Of a DNA stretch of 64,000 nucleotides, positions 11,569 to 24,969 are shown piece by piece. The stretch's first letter is position 1. Each line of letters starts with the position of its first letter. Both the position numbers and the translations under genes were made by a program. Origin of the DNA: Citrus sinensis (Eukaryota > Streptophyta > Magnoliopsida > Sapindales > Rutaceae); contig NC_068557.1 of the NCBI RefSeq assembly GCF_022201045.2, forward strand, positions 27,567,501-27,631,500, written 5' to 3'. The notes under the pieces are model-generated. The model saw nothing but the letters and a program-made list of their open reading frames with translations, made no database searches and had not been told where the DNA came from.

Positions 11569-14500
11569 ATGCGTTTTCTTCTGCAGCATAATCCAATTGC
11601 TGGCAGTTTCAGCCATAGCCGTCTTCACAAACTCTCATATCTGTTCATGGATTCTTCTACTCTCAAAACCGCCGCCGCCTCAACAAGACTTTTCACTATC
11701 AACTCTTCTCCTTGTTTTGCAAGCAGTCCTAGACGACTAATTACTACTTCTTTGGCTTTCAAGCGCATTAACAACAACAACTATAAAAATGATGATGATA
11801 ATAATAATAATCATCACCCGTTAACTCTCAGAACTAAAGACCTTTCTTCTGTCTCTTATCGCAATCACCCAACTCCAACCTCAGGTTTGTAACTATTTTT
11901 TTTTCTTTTTAATTTTAATATCCAAGACCGCGTTAGGCCGTGTTTGGAAGTGTTTTCACTTAGCCAGAAGGGCTTCTGTGTCTATTTTGTTGTGTTTTTA
12001 ATTTGCTGAAACATTTCATACTGCTTTTTTTTTAATAAATTAATAAGCATTTCGGCTTCTTCTTTTGGATATGAAATTCTTTTACAGAAATTACTTCTAT
12101 AGAAACCCCCTTTCTCTAAATTCTCTTTTTGTTGTGTGTGATAAAAATGCGAGTTTTTTTTCCCCCCCAATTTTCTCTGCAGAGACAGAAGAAAAGATGT
12201 TGGATTCACGTTCATGGGAAATTTTGAAGATTAAGTTGAAACAGCTGGGATTGGACATTGGTCGTTGTGCTCCTGGGGTGGAAAATAGAATGCTCTGCCC
12301 AAAAGTATTTTCTTTGCTTTCTTCTTTTTAGTTGAATTCCTAGAGTTTATTTGATTTAATTCACAGATGTTTATCCTTTAGAACTAAAGTAAGTGTATTA
12401 TGCACCCGTTAATGTGATATTCACATTTTTATTATTACCTGTGCATGTGGTTGAGGGTAATTCATAAGAGAAGAGTGTTTTATAGATGATCACTACAAGC
12501 TTGCTTAAAGTCTCGTGCTGTGGATGTTACGGGGCTTTTTGCTATATGTTTCTCAAATGAAAATGATTTTAAAAAATTTTTAAAAAATCTTGTGAAGAAT
12601 CTTAAATGATTTCTACTTTACTTGCTTTAGTTTTCTTCCTTAAAATGTCTATACAAGTTTTGGTATTTTGTTTGAATGCATCTCTTGTAGGATACTAGTT
12701 CATTGAAGGTATGCTTTCGATGCTTTCATTTGATTTATAAATTAATGCAAATGTTAGCTATCATATTAGTAATTATTCTTTTCATCAGTGTAATGGTGGT
12801 GATTCAGAGGAGTTAAGCTTGTCTCTTTTCCTTGACGAAGATGGGTATGCTGTCTATGCTTTAATCTGTTTTAAACTTTCTCATTTTCAATTCTTAACAA
12901 ATTACCATTTACTTTTACTTCGGCCTTTGTGAGTGTTTAGATTCTCAGCCGTATGGATGTGTTTTCGAGCAAAATGCGGATGGAAAGGCAGCACGTCGGT
13001 CAGATATTATTCATCTGAATTTCATGAATAGTTGCTGGTTGTTCTATGATCGTATATGTGTTTGATTGCGGTTTTCCTTTAAACTGATGTTCCGTCTGTG
13101 CTTGCAGGCACTTGTAGATAATAACCGATCTCAATCAAGTTTGAAAAAATTCAGCAAAATGAAGACCATAAGAGAAATCACAGAGGACAGTCTGGAATTG
13201 GAACCACTTGGTAACGAGGTGCTGGGTCTTACCCTGGTCCCACTCTTTCCTCTATTTTAATGATTTTTTATCCCTTGGTAGTGATATTTTATTGAAATTC
13301 ATTTGATAGCTTAATCAATCTCGTTCTGCTAGGTGCTACTTGTAGAGCACAATTTCTTTTCCCTTTCCCTATATAACTATGTGCTTTTCGTTTAAAACAT
13401 GCTATATAGGCAGTCTACAGGACTTTGGCATTCACGTGATGTTGATTTTAGGAGGGTTGCTATGTTTTTGTACACTATTGGTGATCTCATTGCCTTCATC
13501 TTAAGCATTGTTTTTGTGATAATATTATTATCTGGTCCTGTTTCAGCTTCGTGCTTATTTTGCGGAGCGGCTGATATCAGCAGAGACTTTACGTAGAAAT
13601 CGTGTTATGCAAAAGAGACATGGTCATGAGGTGCCCAACTATCTTGAATCATAAATCACATGCTTAGAATGCCAATGACATAAATTTGAATAGATTATAT
13701 AAGATATTTAAGTGGCTTTCACATTGTTATTCGTAAATGCACCAAAAAAATTTGCTAGTTTCCCCTTTCTTTTGATTCTCTGTGCATGCAATTTATCCTG
13801 TGATGAGTCCTTTGGAAATGGTCCATTTGGTAAATGTAAGTACCAGATAGCTATATGTGACGATTTCTTAAATAGATCAAAATACCACGCAATAAATTGA
13901 GAAAGAGCAGATGGTGATGCACAGTTTTAGATTCATCCAAGCGGTTAATTTTTCCTCCTGCAACTTCCTGCAACATATATCAAGGGATTCCTTGCCCCCC
14001 CCCCCCCCCCAGGATGTTCGCTCGATAAACTTTGCTTAATAGGAAAACACCTGAAAATAGTTCTTGGAAAAAAAGGTGAACAAAGTAGATTTTCTCTTTA
14101 GATCTGAGACTCTCCAGTTTTTATCCACCATTCAAAGTAAATAACACAGAATTCTATTTGGCTAAGCTCCAAACATCATCACCTTTCTTTATGTGAAAAT
14201 TATCTGCCTTATGTAATTTGTTCCTGAAATTTTGTTGTCAGGTTGTTATTGCATTCCCTTATTGGCGAAATGGGAAGCTTGTAAATTGCAAGTACCGTGA
14301 CTTCAACAAGAAATTTTGGCAGGTTTCTGTGTTAAGTGTTTTTACTTATTTATTAATTCCTTAAATTAATTTGTAATAACAGTGTTAATGATGGCTTAAG
14401 GTTCTAATGCAAGTGTCTTTTTGAAACTTGAATTTTCAAAACAGTTCAGTGCATATTATTTAGCTTTCTACTTTTGACATTTTGACAACATTAAATTTCT

Positions 14501-17500
14501 CAAGTGTGTAAATATCTCATGGGCAGAGGATTGTAAATGCACCTATTGATGGTGCTAAATGTACATTTAAGCAATAAAGTGGTTATTTTATCAGCTCAGA
14601 TCGATTTCATGGAAAAAAAAAAAAAAAATTCTACATAAAATTCAGTGAAGGTAGTTTCTGCATCCTCTGGATGTGTGTTTCCTTGTAACTGCTTCTGAGT
14701 TTAATGTTTTAAGTATGACCAAACGTGGAATTTAGATTGATCTGTCTGGAGTGATTTTCTTTCATCCATCAAAGAATTCCCTCTACTACTATTCTCATAT
14801 CATGCCCTTGTCCTTTGAATGCTTATAGTACAATAGATTCTAAGGACTTTATCATATTGATCTTGTTTGTGGTCTGCTTTTATTTCAGGAAAAGGACACT
14901 GAAAAGGTATTCTACGGCCTGGATGATATAGAGGGAGAAAGTGATATCATCATTGTACGTCTTTATCCTTCTATTGGGACTTTCTGCGTTATCTTGATTG
15001 GACCTTATACTTAATGAATAGTAATTTTAACTTTTGATTACAGGTTGAGGGTGAAATGGACAAACTCTCAATGGAAGAAGCTGGCTTTCTTAATTGTGTG
15101 AGTGTACCTGATGGAGCACCTTCTTCGGTTTCCAAAAAGAATGTTCCATCTGAAGAGCAGGTTTTGCAGACTTCTAAAATCTCGAATCTTTTTATTTTCC
15201 TTATGTCATGAATAATTGCTTTGTTTCTTTTGACAAGATTTGTGGTCATTCAAGAATATTGAACTGAGTTTAAAAACCTCTGAAGAGTTGTCTGTCTTAC
15301 ACTTCCACATGCGATATTTATATCAACGTATTCGAACATTATTTTCATCTTCATGCACATGCTCTCATAATTTAAGTGAAATAAGTTTTAATTTCCAATT
15401 ACTATCATGTTCTGTCATTGAACGCCGTTTTATTTGGCCTTTTGTAAATAAAAAAATTTGCTGCGAGTCAATTGACTGGATACGGTAACAACAGAGACAT
15501 GGTTACCATCTAATTATTTCAGTTAAGGACAGAACTAAATATTTATTGCACTAAACTTGTGATCTTTGTTTACTGGATTCCCCCCCGCCACCCCGTCAAT
15601 ACAGATGCCTGGAGACATGTTCATGTTGTCATTTCCATGCCAGGATATTACCTTTTTTAGTTGTAATATGCAACTGACAATAACCATCTTTGTTAAGATT
15701 TCTGTCTGAACAGATGAAGTCTGATGATTCATTTGTTATATGCTTCTTTATGCAACTTACGATAACCATCTTTGTAAATATTATTGTCTGAACAGACTGG
15801 AGATTTGATGATAATTTTTTATTTGCCTCTTTATCATTATTCATTTTTATTTTTTATTGCTGAGACTTACCATTTGCCACAATTGTTTGATGCCATTGAT
15901 TTGAAACACTTTCCAAATGAAGATTTGGTTGGTCGAACTTAGGACTCGACCACTGTCTCACATTTGCATGGATAATTATAGCATATTGCATCTCATTTGC
16001 CTAAATATGTGTGACATTTTTAGTGTTATACAAATTTTATTTTAAAACTTGCACATATAGAATGCTATATGTCCTTTTCCTCAAGCTGAAAAAGTGGAGC
16101 ACAAATAGAATGCTCTCTTCATTGGAGTAACATTTCTTTATGTTAAATTGCTAAAGTAGGATCTAATTTGTCTTCTCTGTATTTGGTAAAGCTAGGACAC
16201 AAAGTATCAGTATCTATGGAACTGCAAAATGTACCTAAAGCAGGTTGGTACTAGTAGGTTTACTTCTTTGAATTATGACCAATGTAAACATAGAAAGACT
16301 CTGGTTCTTAAAGATATTGGTATTGATAGGCATCTCGCATTATACTTGCCACTGATGGGGATCCGCCTGGTCAAGCCTTAGCTGAAGAACTCGCACGCCG
16401 TGTTGGTAGAGAGAGGTTTATATAACTGCGCTCATAATTTTTATGATCCGTCATTCTCTCTAAGGAATCCTCATATTACTTATTCGTAACTTGCAGATGC
16501 TGGCGAGTCAGATGGCCAAAGAAAAATGATGTCGATCATTTTAAAGATGCAAATGAGGTTAGATATCAATCTCTTTGTATAATTTGTATGGGCGTGCATG
16601 TGGTGTAATTGTTAATGACGAATTAAATCTGACTTTTGTTTTGTTTTTATAATCATTGATTGCATTGATGATAGTGTGAAAGTTTAGTTATCAGGCAATA
16701 TATTAGGCATGAATAATGGGTAGTGGAAATTGTGTTACATTGTAACTCACAATCAGTCTTTGTCTTCTCCTCTCAAGTTTTCCATACTAGATTGGATGGG
16801 TCAATAGGAGAAGATTCTCTTACAAGTCACTAATCTCTATTGTTTGGGTTGTAGCCAGTTGTCTTAGCTATAATTGCATTTAAAGGACCATGCATAAGTT
16901 TCGTGAAGGTGTATGTCCCTTCAAGCAGGCAATTTTCTTTTTGCATCGTTTGTATGCTTATTTTCTCAGATATTGACTATTCTTGATCAAGTCAATACTG
17001 ATAAATATGTTTGCATAAGTGTTTGTTGTGTTTCATTGCATTTGCATTATCTTGGCTGGTCCTCTGCAGTTTGCAGTTGTTTTACTGTCTAAGCTTTTTT
17101 AAGATCATTGCAGCAATACTAACAACATTTTTAATTTTGCTCCCAGGTACTTATGTACCTAGGTCCTGGTGCACTGAAGGAGGTAGTTGAGAATGCTGAA
17201 TTGTACCCTATAATGGGATTATTCAACTTTAGAGATTATTTTGATGAAATTGACGCATATTATCATCGGACAAGTGGAGATGAATTTGGTATATCAACTG
17301 GTTGGAGGGCTCTAAATGAGCTATACAATGTAAGCATGATATAGTACATAATATATATGAATGCATGTGTATATATGTATATTTATGTGCATGTGTGAGT
17401 GCCTTCCTGTATCTATATATTATATAATGTATGTATGTATGAGTGTACGAGTGTGAGTAACAAGCATGGATAATTCAACCTTTTACCCTTAATCTTGGCA

Positions 17501-20500
17501 ATTTTTTCTTGACCAGGTTCTGCCTGGAGAATTGACTATAGTTACTGGGGTTCCTAATTCTGGGAAGAGTGAGTGGATTGATGCTCTCATATGCAATATT
17601 AATGAACATGCTGGCTGGAAATTTGTACTCTGCTCCATGGAGAACAAGGTGGAGTTTGTAATTTGCTTGATTTGATTTTTCCTGTGCGTGTCTGTAATGA
17701 TTTCAAACAACACACTTGTCAGTTTCTGGAGACATCCCAACTGAGCATTGCAGTTATAAAAGTATGGATATTGTGTAAAGAAAATATGTGCAATGGACTT
17801 TTATACTTTCCCCCCCCCTTTTTTTGCCCGGTTGTTTGGTGGTGGTGGTGGTGGTGAGCGGCGTGTGTAAACTGTAATAGTTAATTATAGCTTTTATTAA
17901 GCTTTTTTCTCTGTACTTTTGATGCGTTCATCTCTCTCATTTCATTCACAGGTGCGGGAGCATGCAAGAAAACTTTTAGAAAAACATATAAAGAAGCCAT
18001 TTTTTGAAGCAAAGTAAGTTTAAGGGTGCTACGCTTCATTTAAATTTGCGTGGTTCAGTTTCTTTCTTTCTTTCTTTCTTTTTGTCCTTTTAGTTCCTGT
18101 AATCGATTAACTCTGGTCAGTGGTTTCTACTGATTGATTCTGACTTTTATATCAGAACTATCTCTGGTCTTTAGTTGTGAACTATAAATTATTCATTGGT
18201 TATATAGCTTAAAATATTGAATATATTGAAATTTGGTCACTGTTAAGTCCGGGTTTTCCCTTAATCCTTTTTGGAACATTTCTTTCTATCTATTGCAACA
18301 AAGAAAATAAAGAAACACTGATACGCACAACAACATAGAGAGGAGCATGCAATTACGAAATAGGATGAAAGAGAGCCTGCTCACTCTTTCTCTTTATTTC
18401 TTTTGGGAAAATATTGGACAAAGAGTTGGTCTTCAATGGAGGGGTTCTTCTTCCAAGTCTCGTATCCTGATCATAGACAGGCTGAGACATTCTTTTAGAT
18501 GGTGTCTTGCCACAATGTGTTACCACTGACAATTTATAGTAGAGGAATAGAATTGTAGCCAGTGGCTGCTTCATGCGTAAACCTTATGCTGAGACATGCA
18601 ATTAGTTGTTGGTACACTTTCCACTTGTGTAGTTGTGAGATTTGTTTGTTCGTTCTTATTTCTTTTGGGTATTGTGATGTTATCTTTGTTTGGCTTTGAG
18701 CTTTTAAAGTCCCTGGTGGGAGTCTGTAGGAGGGGAAAGAGCAGAATATCTGGTGGTTAATAAATCAAATTTTAATGCGTATATTAGGCTGGAGTTCAAT
18801 TGCAAGACATTGTTGGGGATAAGCTAGCCGTTTTTGGTAAAAGTGGAGTTCGGACTTGCAAAGATGCTTCCCTCCTTTCCTTTCTTGGAGTTTCTAGGTC
18901 TATTGAAACTTAGAAACTAGATTTTACTTTTATCTTTTCTAAGTATCTTGTATATTTCCTGCATACTTGAGAATCTGGCCCCTCTCGTCATATAAGAATA
19001 ATAGTTTTCCTTCTACTTTGCTAGTTGTCATCTTCTTTTCTCTTTTCTGATGGGTAAATGTGCATAATTGCACAGACAAGACTGTCTACATGTGAAATAC
19101 TTTGACCATTGAATCTATAAGTTTCTCATCATCAATGGGTTGGTTGACCAAAGTCTTTTTTTTTGGGGGAAGTCAATTCTTTTATATCTATTGTTTTCTT
19201 CAGAATTCATTAATTGTCAAATGACATACCCTTTAACTTCAGTTCTCTCACCTTGATGACCACAGTTATGGAGGATCTGCTGAACGAATGACTGTTGAAG
19301 AGTTTGAGCAAGGGAAGGCATGGTTGAGTAATACATTTTCTCTTATAAGGTAAGTTGATGCTTCATTTGTGGATACAATTTGGCTAGTTAAAATGCAGGT
19401 TAGTATATCTACTATGATAGTTATGTTACTAATATTAACTTATACTGTGAGAGTCTATTTATCATTTTTCAGTAGACTCTTAAATATATAAGCATTAATG
19501 TATTCCTGGCCTCTGATTTATGGAGTATGCCAAGCTCAATTATCTAGTCATAGGATTTTTCTTCTCAATTAAATGCATAATAGAAGAGCTTTTATTTGCT
19601 GAAAGGAAGGTACAATTCATGTGAAACAGCAGAGTACCTTAAACAAGCAAAACCTTGCACATCTTGGCTTCTTGTTTCAGACAAGAAACTGAAAAATATG
19701 TATTATGTTGGGAAAAATAAATAAATAAATAAATCTGTGCTTTGGGCTATCTATATAAGTTATCAAAACCCCTTGGGAGGGAAAGAAAAAAACTATATGG
19801 ATAACATTCAAGATCAGTCAATGATTGTCATCTACAATGGAAAACCTTGTACTGTTTTTAAAAGCTGAACCAGCCTGAACAAGTTTATCCCAAAACTGCT
19901 TACCAGTTGAGGTGTATAAAGGGAAAAAAACAGGAGTTTTTAATCTCATAAACTTGCATATCTATTGAGGCACAGCAGTAAGTACTCAAAATTTAATATG
20001 AAATTCATCTGAATTTGTTTGAATAGAGAAGATAGAAAAAGTTACTTTGAAAACAAAGTCTGTAAGGATGGTAAAGCTGAAATTTAACCCAAAAAATATA
20101 AACCTCCTCTTCACAATCTTGTTCAAAGGCGATTCTATTCATTTTTTTTCCAAATAACCCAAATTATTGCAGATATATTTAATCCGCATAAAATTTGTGC
20201 TTCTACGCCTGAATCACCTCTCTTACTGAAGAGATTTCTCAACAAAAATTTTAAAAAACAAGTCACAGTAAACCATGTAGTTCTTGCTTCCTTGAAAAGC
20301 TTAAACCACAATATTTAAATGAGAGAGCAATGAAGAAATAAAATCTATTCCTGCCAACTGTTCCTTACACATCGCAGTAACATCATTAGGCTATCACAGC
20401 ATTAATTCTTCCTGAAAAATTATCTTGATTCTGGAAGGTACTTCTTTAGTCATAGCATTGATGTTAAGGTTATCAGCCTGACAAAGTTGCCTTGGTTAAT

Positions 20501-22525
20501 TTAAAAAGTTTGCTTCTGGAGTTAGTAAAGACTTTAAGGTAACTTTTATACCTATATTCAGTTTCTGCTGTTTCACTATAGTTTCTCATGTATAGTTATG
20601 CAACAGGTGTGAGAATGATTCCCTTCCAAGTATAAAATGGGTCCTTGATCTTGCCAAAGCAGCGGTTTTAAGACATGGTGTGCGTGGACTTGTAATTGAT
20701 CCTTACAATGAGCTTGATCATCAACGTCCTGTGAGCCAGTGAGTCTCATTCTGTTATCTATCTATCATTCTGTGCCACCATTGGCTTGTGGAAGACAATT
20801 ATTTGCTTTTCTTATGAGGACCTCTCTCCCTCTCTCAGAGAGGAAAGATGTCTCCTTGCCCCTCTTCCTTGTATGCTCATATTTGGCCAACCAGTCTGGT
20901 GACTTGTAATTTGTCTCTTCAGATTGCTGGCTTATTATCTTTCTTGAGATTAAGTTGCTTTTCCTCGGAGCAATCTATACTTTTGTTTTACTAAAGGTCA
21001 ATCTGTCCTAGCAAAAGGAAAAAAGTCATTAACTATTTTACATTCATAGGAAAACATTTTCTCATGCTCTCCTTCTATTCAAAGCATTCCATATGCTTGC
21101 ACATTGAACTGAAGAATTTCTACTTTTATGAACATGTGAACTTTATTTCTGACAGAACCGAAACTGAGTATGTGAGTCAGATGCTTACGATGGTCAAGCG
21201 GTTTGCTCAACATCACGCATGCCATGTTTGGTTCGTCGCCCATCCTAGACAGGTGAGCATCCATGAACTCTAGTTTGTTGCTCAGTAATTCCTCTTTCTA
21301 ATTTTACCATTGTCTGACAGCTGCACAATTGGGTTGGGGAGCCGCCTAATCTCTATGATATTAGTGGAAGTGCACACTTCATAAACAAATGTGACAATGG
21401 GATTGTCATTCACCGTAATCGAGATCCAGAGGCTGGACCTATTGATAGAGTACAAGTGGGTGTAATCTTTATAGTATTATGCGTGACCCTTATGGACATA
21501 TTTTACCATCATCCTTATCATCTCTCTACCCAAGGAAAGTTATTTAAACTGTATAACTGCAGGTTTGTGTGCGGAAGGTACGAAATAAGGTTGTAGGAAC
21601 CATAGGCGAGGCGTTCTTGTCATATAATAGGTATGTGAAACTTGCTCGTTAAGGTCTCACTAATAAAACATATATGATCTTACGGACAAAATGAGACTTA
21701 CTGCACAATCCACAGTACACGGACCGCTCATCACAACATGAACTCATGAATTAGCTCAGTTTGAAGAAGAATTTGATAATTAACACAACACAGCTAAGTT
21801 AGAAAACTACCGAAAATGATTTTAAAGTCTTTACCAAAAAGTAAGGCATCAGTGATAATGATTGAAAAAAGAAAAAGCATGTGCATAACATGTTACATGT
21901 TAGTCTCTCTCTCTCTCTCTTTTTCATTTTCCCCCCCTCATATGCGTGTGTGTGTGTGTATTTGGAATTCAATGCATGTTTGATATGGCTTATCTGATGG
22001 CCAAAAGTACTTGTGTAATCCCATAAAGCTCTTTTCAAAGTTTTTCTTATTGTTTAGTTGTATTTTGAGTATAGATTTTGGAATTAAATAAGTTATTTTG
22101 TCTCTACTAGGAAAAACTCAAATTTTGGGCTTTTGGGATTAGAGGTTGTAGAGTTTGTTTAAAGAGTTAAATTATCTAAACTACTCTTAATTTAGTTCAT
22201 AACCTTATTTCATTTCTTACCTATTAAAATAATTTTGCAATATTTAATAAAATCTCTCATTGATAATCAAACAAGTAAAATATTTTTAGTAAAAGCTCAA
22301 CTTGTATAAGCTCTATAAGTAAAACCTTTACTTAGAAGTTGTATTTTGAGAAGCCATAACAAATGTAGCCTCAAAATGAAATATTCTTCTTGTGAGCAGT
22401 ATTTGATCTGGGGATTCAAATACAATCTTCGGCTTCTGTCTCTCTGGTGGAACTGCTGTTGATAATTTTTTTTTTTTAATTTTCTTTTGTGCAGAGTTAC
22501 TGGTGAATACATGGACATCGTTTAA
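11569..22525 (+). CDS. TWINKLE: Twinkle organellar DNA primase-helicase
   Basis: Replicative primase-helicase of mitochondria and plastids, homologous to phage T7 gp4; 709 aa, about the length I recall for Arabidopsis Twinkle. The 21 coding exons: 11569-11884, 12183-12304, 12789-12844, 12941-12998, 13108-13218, 13547-13630, 14242-14322, 14889-14954, 15044-15160, 16196-16243, 16330-16415, 16497-16557, 17147-17329, 17517-17648, 17952-18013, 19266-19349, 20607-20738, 21156-21252, 21321-21455, 21563-21630, 22495-22525. Order: Ser/Arg-rich targeting peptide with an Asn/Asp-rich tract (1-105), zinc-ribbon-like region (CPKC, CFRAKC), Toprim (VEGE at 299-302, Asp362/Asp364), linker, DnaB/RecA-type helicase with Walker A 474-481 (GVPNSGKS) and Walker B Asp587 (GLVIDPYNE). 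A second in-frame ATG at 11647 could give another N-terminus. Introns are GT-AG. The paralogue next door shares the first 12 intron positions. Confidence 0.93.
15668..15815. repeat. Imperfect tandem duplication in Twinkle intron 9
   Basis: Two similar segments, about 15668-15739 and 15750-15815, share ATAACCATCTTTGT and TGTCTGAACAGA at the same spacing, with a period of about 82 bases. Confidence 0.6.
17838..17855 (+). repeat. (GTG)n microsatellite in Twinkle intron 14
   Basis: Six GTG units follow C- and T-runs. Other simple repeats in Twinkle introns are a C-run at about 13995-14011, (TTTC)n near 18060-18080 and (AAAT)n near 19715-19733. Confidence 0.7.
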
Positions 22526-24311
22526 CTATCGGGAGAGGGTTGGCAATCTTGTATTTATGTGATATTTTGAGTGCTGTACAGTGCCTCAATTTGTAGTTTT
22601 CTGATGAGACGCAGTTCAGTTAAAGCCAACAGGTATTATTGCCTCTTCCAAAAATACATTATGGTATTTGAAACGCTACCTGTCAGTCAGGCTAGGCCTT
22701 GGAAATTTACAGCTCATGAGGATTAGGTCAAGCTTGTACTTTTGAGACTTAAGTTTATGAATTTGACTTCTGCCTTTAAACTTGGTTGTTGATACTAATA
22801 CTGTGTTGATAAAAATCTCTCTTCATGTGTGTGTTTCTGCAGTCTGCATGTTTGCCCGTACGTGTGTTAATATTGTCAACCCATTTCCCATGCATTACAT
22901 CAGTGTCTTCACGTGTGTCGCCGTACACAAATGTACGTTGAGGTGAAGGATCATGTTGGAGAGGGTTATTATAGGTTGATTATAGTGGACTCATCAGGAT
23001 GTAGAGAACCTTGACACCGTTCAGGCATGAAAGAGTTGATCTGGTTATCTTATTACCTTTTTATGCACATTAAAAGTTTTGGAATAGGTTCCATGTTCAG
23101 GCAAAAGTCTTCTGTGCAGATCTTGTCATGATTGTATTGAACGAGCACAAAAACATGGTATATTGGAGACTCAGGATTCTCTGTCATTTTAATTTTTAGC
23201 CGCCCAAATCTGCGAAGCCTTTGATTGAGCTGATTCCTGTTGAACTGCAACTTAGCTGCTAAATACAAAAATCTTTTCCTCCAGCTGTTGGCTATCTGCA
23301 GCACATTTATATAAAATCTTCTTCGACAACCACATGCAGCTGTTACTTGGCCAGTGAGTGAATCATGCGGCCAGAGAAGCCATTAAGACAAAAAAATGTT
23401 CAATCATTGATTGACCGGTGGTACGATGCCAAGTGGCAAGATTTTTCAATAGAGTCCAACAATCAAGAAAATAAGCTATACACAATCCATTGTACAAGCA
23501 AATAACGTCGTAACGGCATGCATTCCCACAAGCACGATCAATAACCATGCCAGCAAATCATATATATATAATATGTATGTATGGATGGATGTATGTATAT
23601 TATTTATTAAAAACACAAAAGTTTTTGAATTTAGTCATGCCAATATGCCATGATTATGCGTTGAAGAATACCAAGCAGTGTAAGTTTTTTTCTTTTTTTC
23701 TCAACACAAATAGCCTAACTTGCTTAAAATGCCAAAATTATTTTGATAATGTCAATGCCAATAATTTATTGGCGATTGTGATAATCGTTTTATAGTTACA
23801 ATGTGGGATGTTTATTTCATCATCAATGACATTATAAAGTAGAAATAAAATATTGGATGCCATAAATGACACCGTATATGGTCGGTAGGTGTTGACCGTT
23901 GCTGTCAACACCTATTTAACAAAATAAATAATAATGCAACCTCATTAGGCATGGATGCCTAATGAATTGTGACCACATCAAGACCATGGTTATCGAAGTT
24001 TTTGGAATATTATTACATCTTTTTTTAAAAAAAAAAAAAAGGTGAAAGGAGCCCTTCCCTTCTAATATTATTATAAAAGTTTTGCATATTTACTAAATTA
24101 CAATTTTAAGTTAAAATCAAAAATTGAAATTTATGTTTTTTTAAGATTTTATTTTTCAAATGTAGCATTTATTATTATTATTATTATTATCTCACAGACA
24201 GATTAAAAAAATCATTGACATAAAATAATTGTAGATTTTATACAGATTTTAGTTTAATTATGTATCTACCAAATGAAAGAACCAAGCAGTCATTGTAAAA
24301 AAAAAAAGCGT
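22526..24311. other. Intergenic downstream of Twinkle
   Basis: Holds the Twinkle 3' UTR and AT-rich spacer. No coding region or defined repeat was seen apart from A/T tracts and a short (ATT)n run near 24170-24190. Confidence 0.5.
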
Positions 24312-24429
24312 AATGCTAAAAAGAGAGAAAGATGAGAGAATTTTACTCTCTCTCTCACTCTCTACCCAACGCACTCTCTCTTACTTTTCAACACGCTTTC
24401 TCTCATTTTTTTTCTCTCTTTAGCATTTT
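24312..24429 (+). mobile_element. Small MITE, copy 1 of an AGAGAG-type family
   Basis: About 118 bp with inverted ends: AATGCTAAAAAGAGAG on the left pairs with CTCTCTTTAGCATT on the right. The inner GAGAATTTTACTCTCTCT is shared, inverted, with the element at 48411-48541. I could not settle a target-site duplication. Confidence 0.6.
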
Positions 24430-24793
24430 TCTATAAAAAAAAATAATTCCACCGCAGAAGATTCTTCATTGCAGAGACACTTAAATTTTGAGCAAAATCT
24501 GGCTAGCTGTGAATAAGAACAACTCCAACAGAAAGGAGTTGGTTAAAATAACGAATGATTAACGTTTAAATGCAGCCAAAATTTTCGTGGGCTAAATTAA
24601 TAATAACAACAAACAACAGCAACAAGTTTTGTAGAGTTAAAACAAAAAAAAAAAAAATATGGGGCCCAAAAGCTGCGGAAGTTTGCTGGCCTCCAGGCTA
24701 GCAAAACGAAAGAATCCCAAGACCCAACGGCTCCAATGCGGTGGATCCAGATAAGTGACCGTTGGTGGCCCCCACTTTATGCGGGTTTCAAAA

Positions 24794-24799
24794 TATATA
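24794..24799 (+). promoter_or_regulatory. Probable TATA box of the patellin gene
   Basis: TATATA sits in CAAAATATATAGCC, 170 bases before the ATG. This gives a leader of roughly 140 bases, rich in A and GA. Confidence 0.45.
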
Positions 24800-24969
24800 G
24801 CCGTTGCAACCCTCTTCTTTTTCCATCGAAAAAAACAAGCAAAACAAACGCGAGCTCATATAACAAAGCAAGCAGAAAGAGAGGAAAAAAAAAAAACTCA
24901 TATTAACTGAAGAAGAGAGTTAATAAGTTTTCTCTCATTGTTCTTCTTTGAAAACTAAAGGGGTTAACA

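Noticed and set aside
12691-12708. Possible 18-base micro-exon in Twinkle between exons 2 and 3 (AG|GATACT...AAG|GT).
   Set aside because: It keeps frame, but it would insert DTSSLK inside the CPKC zinc motif; neither the Twinky-type gene nor Arabidopsis Twinkle, as I recall it, has it.
22060-22352. Direct repeat AGTTGTATTTTGAG at about 22060 and 22336 in the last Twinkle intron, perhaps a MITE.
   Set aside because: The repeats are direct, not inverted, only 14 bases long, and no terminal structure was found.
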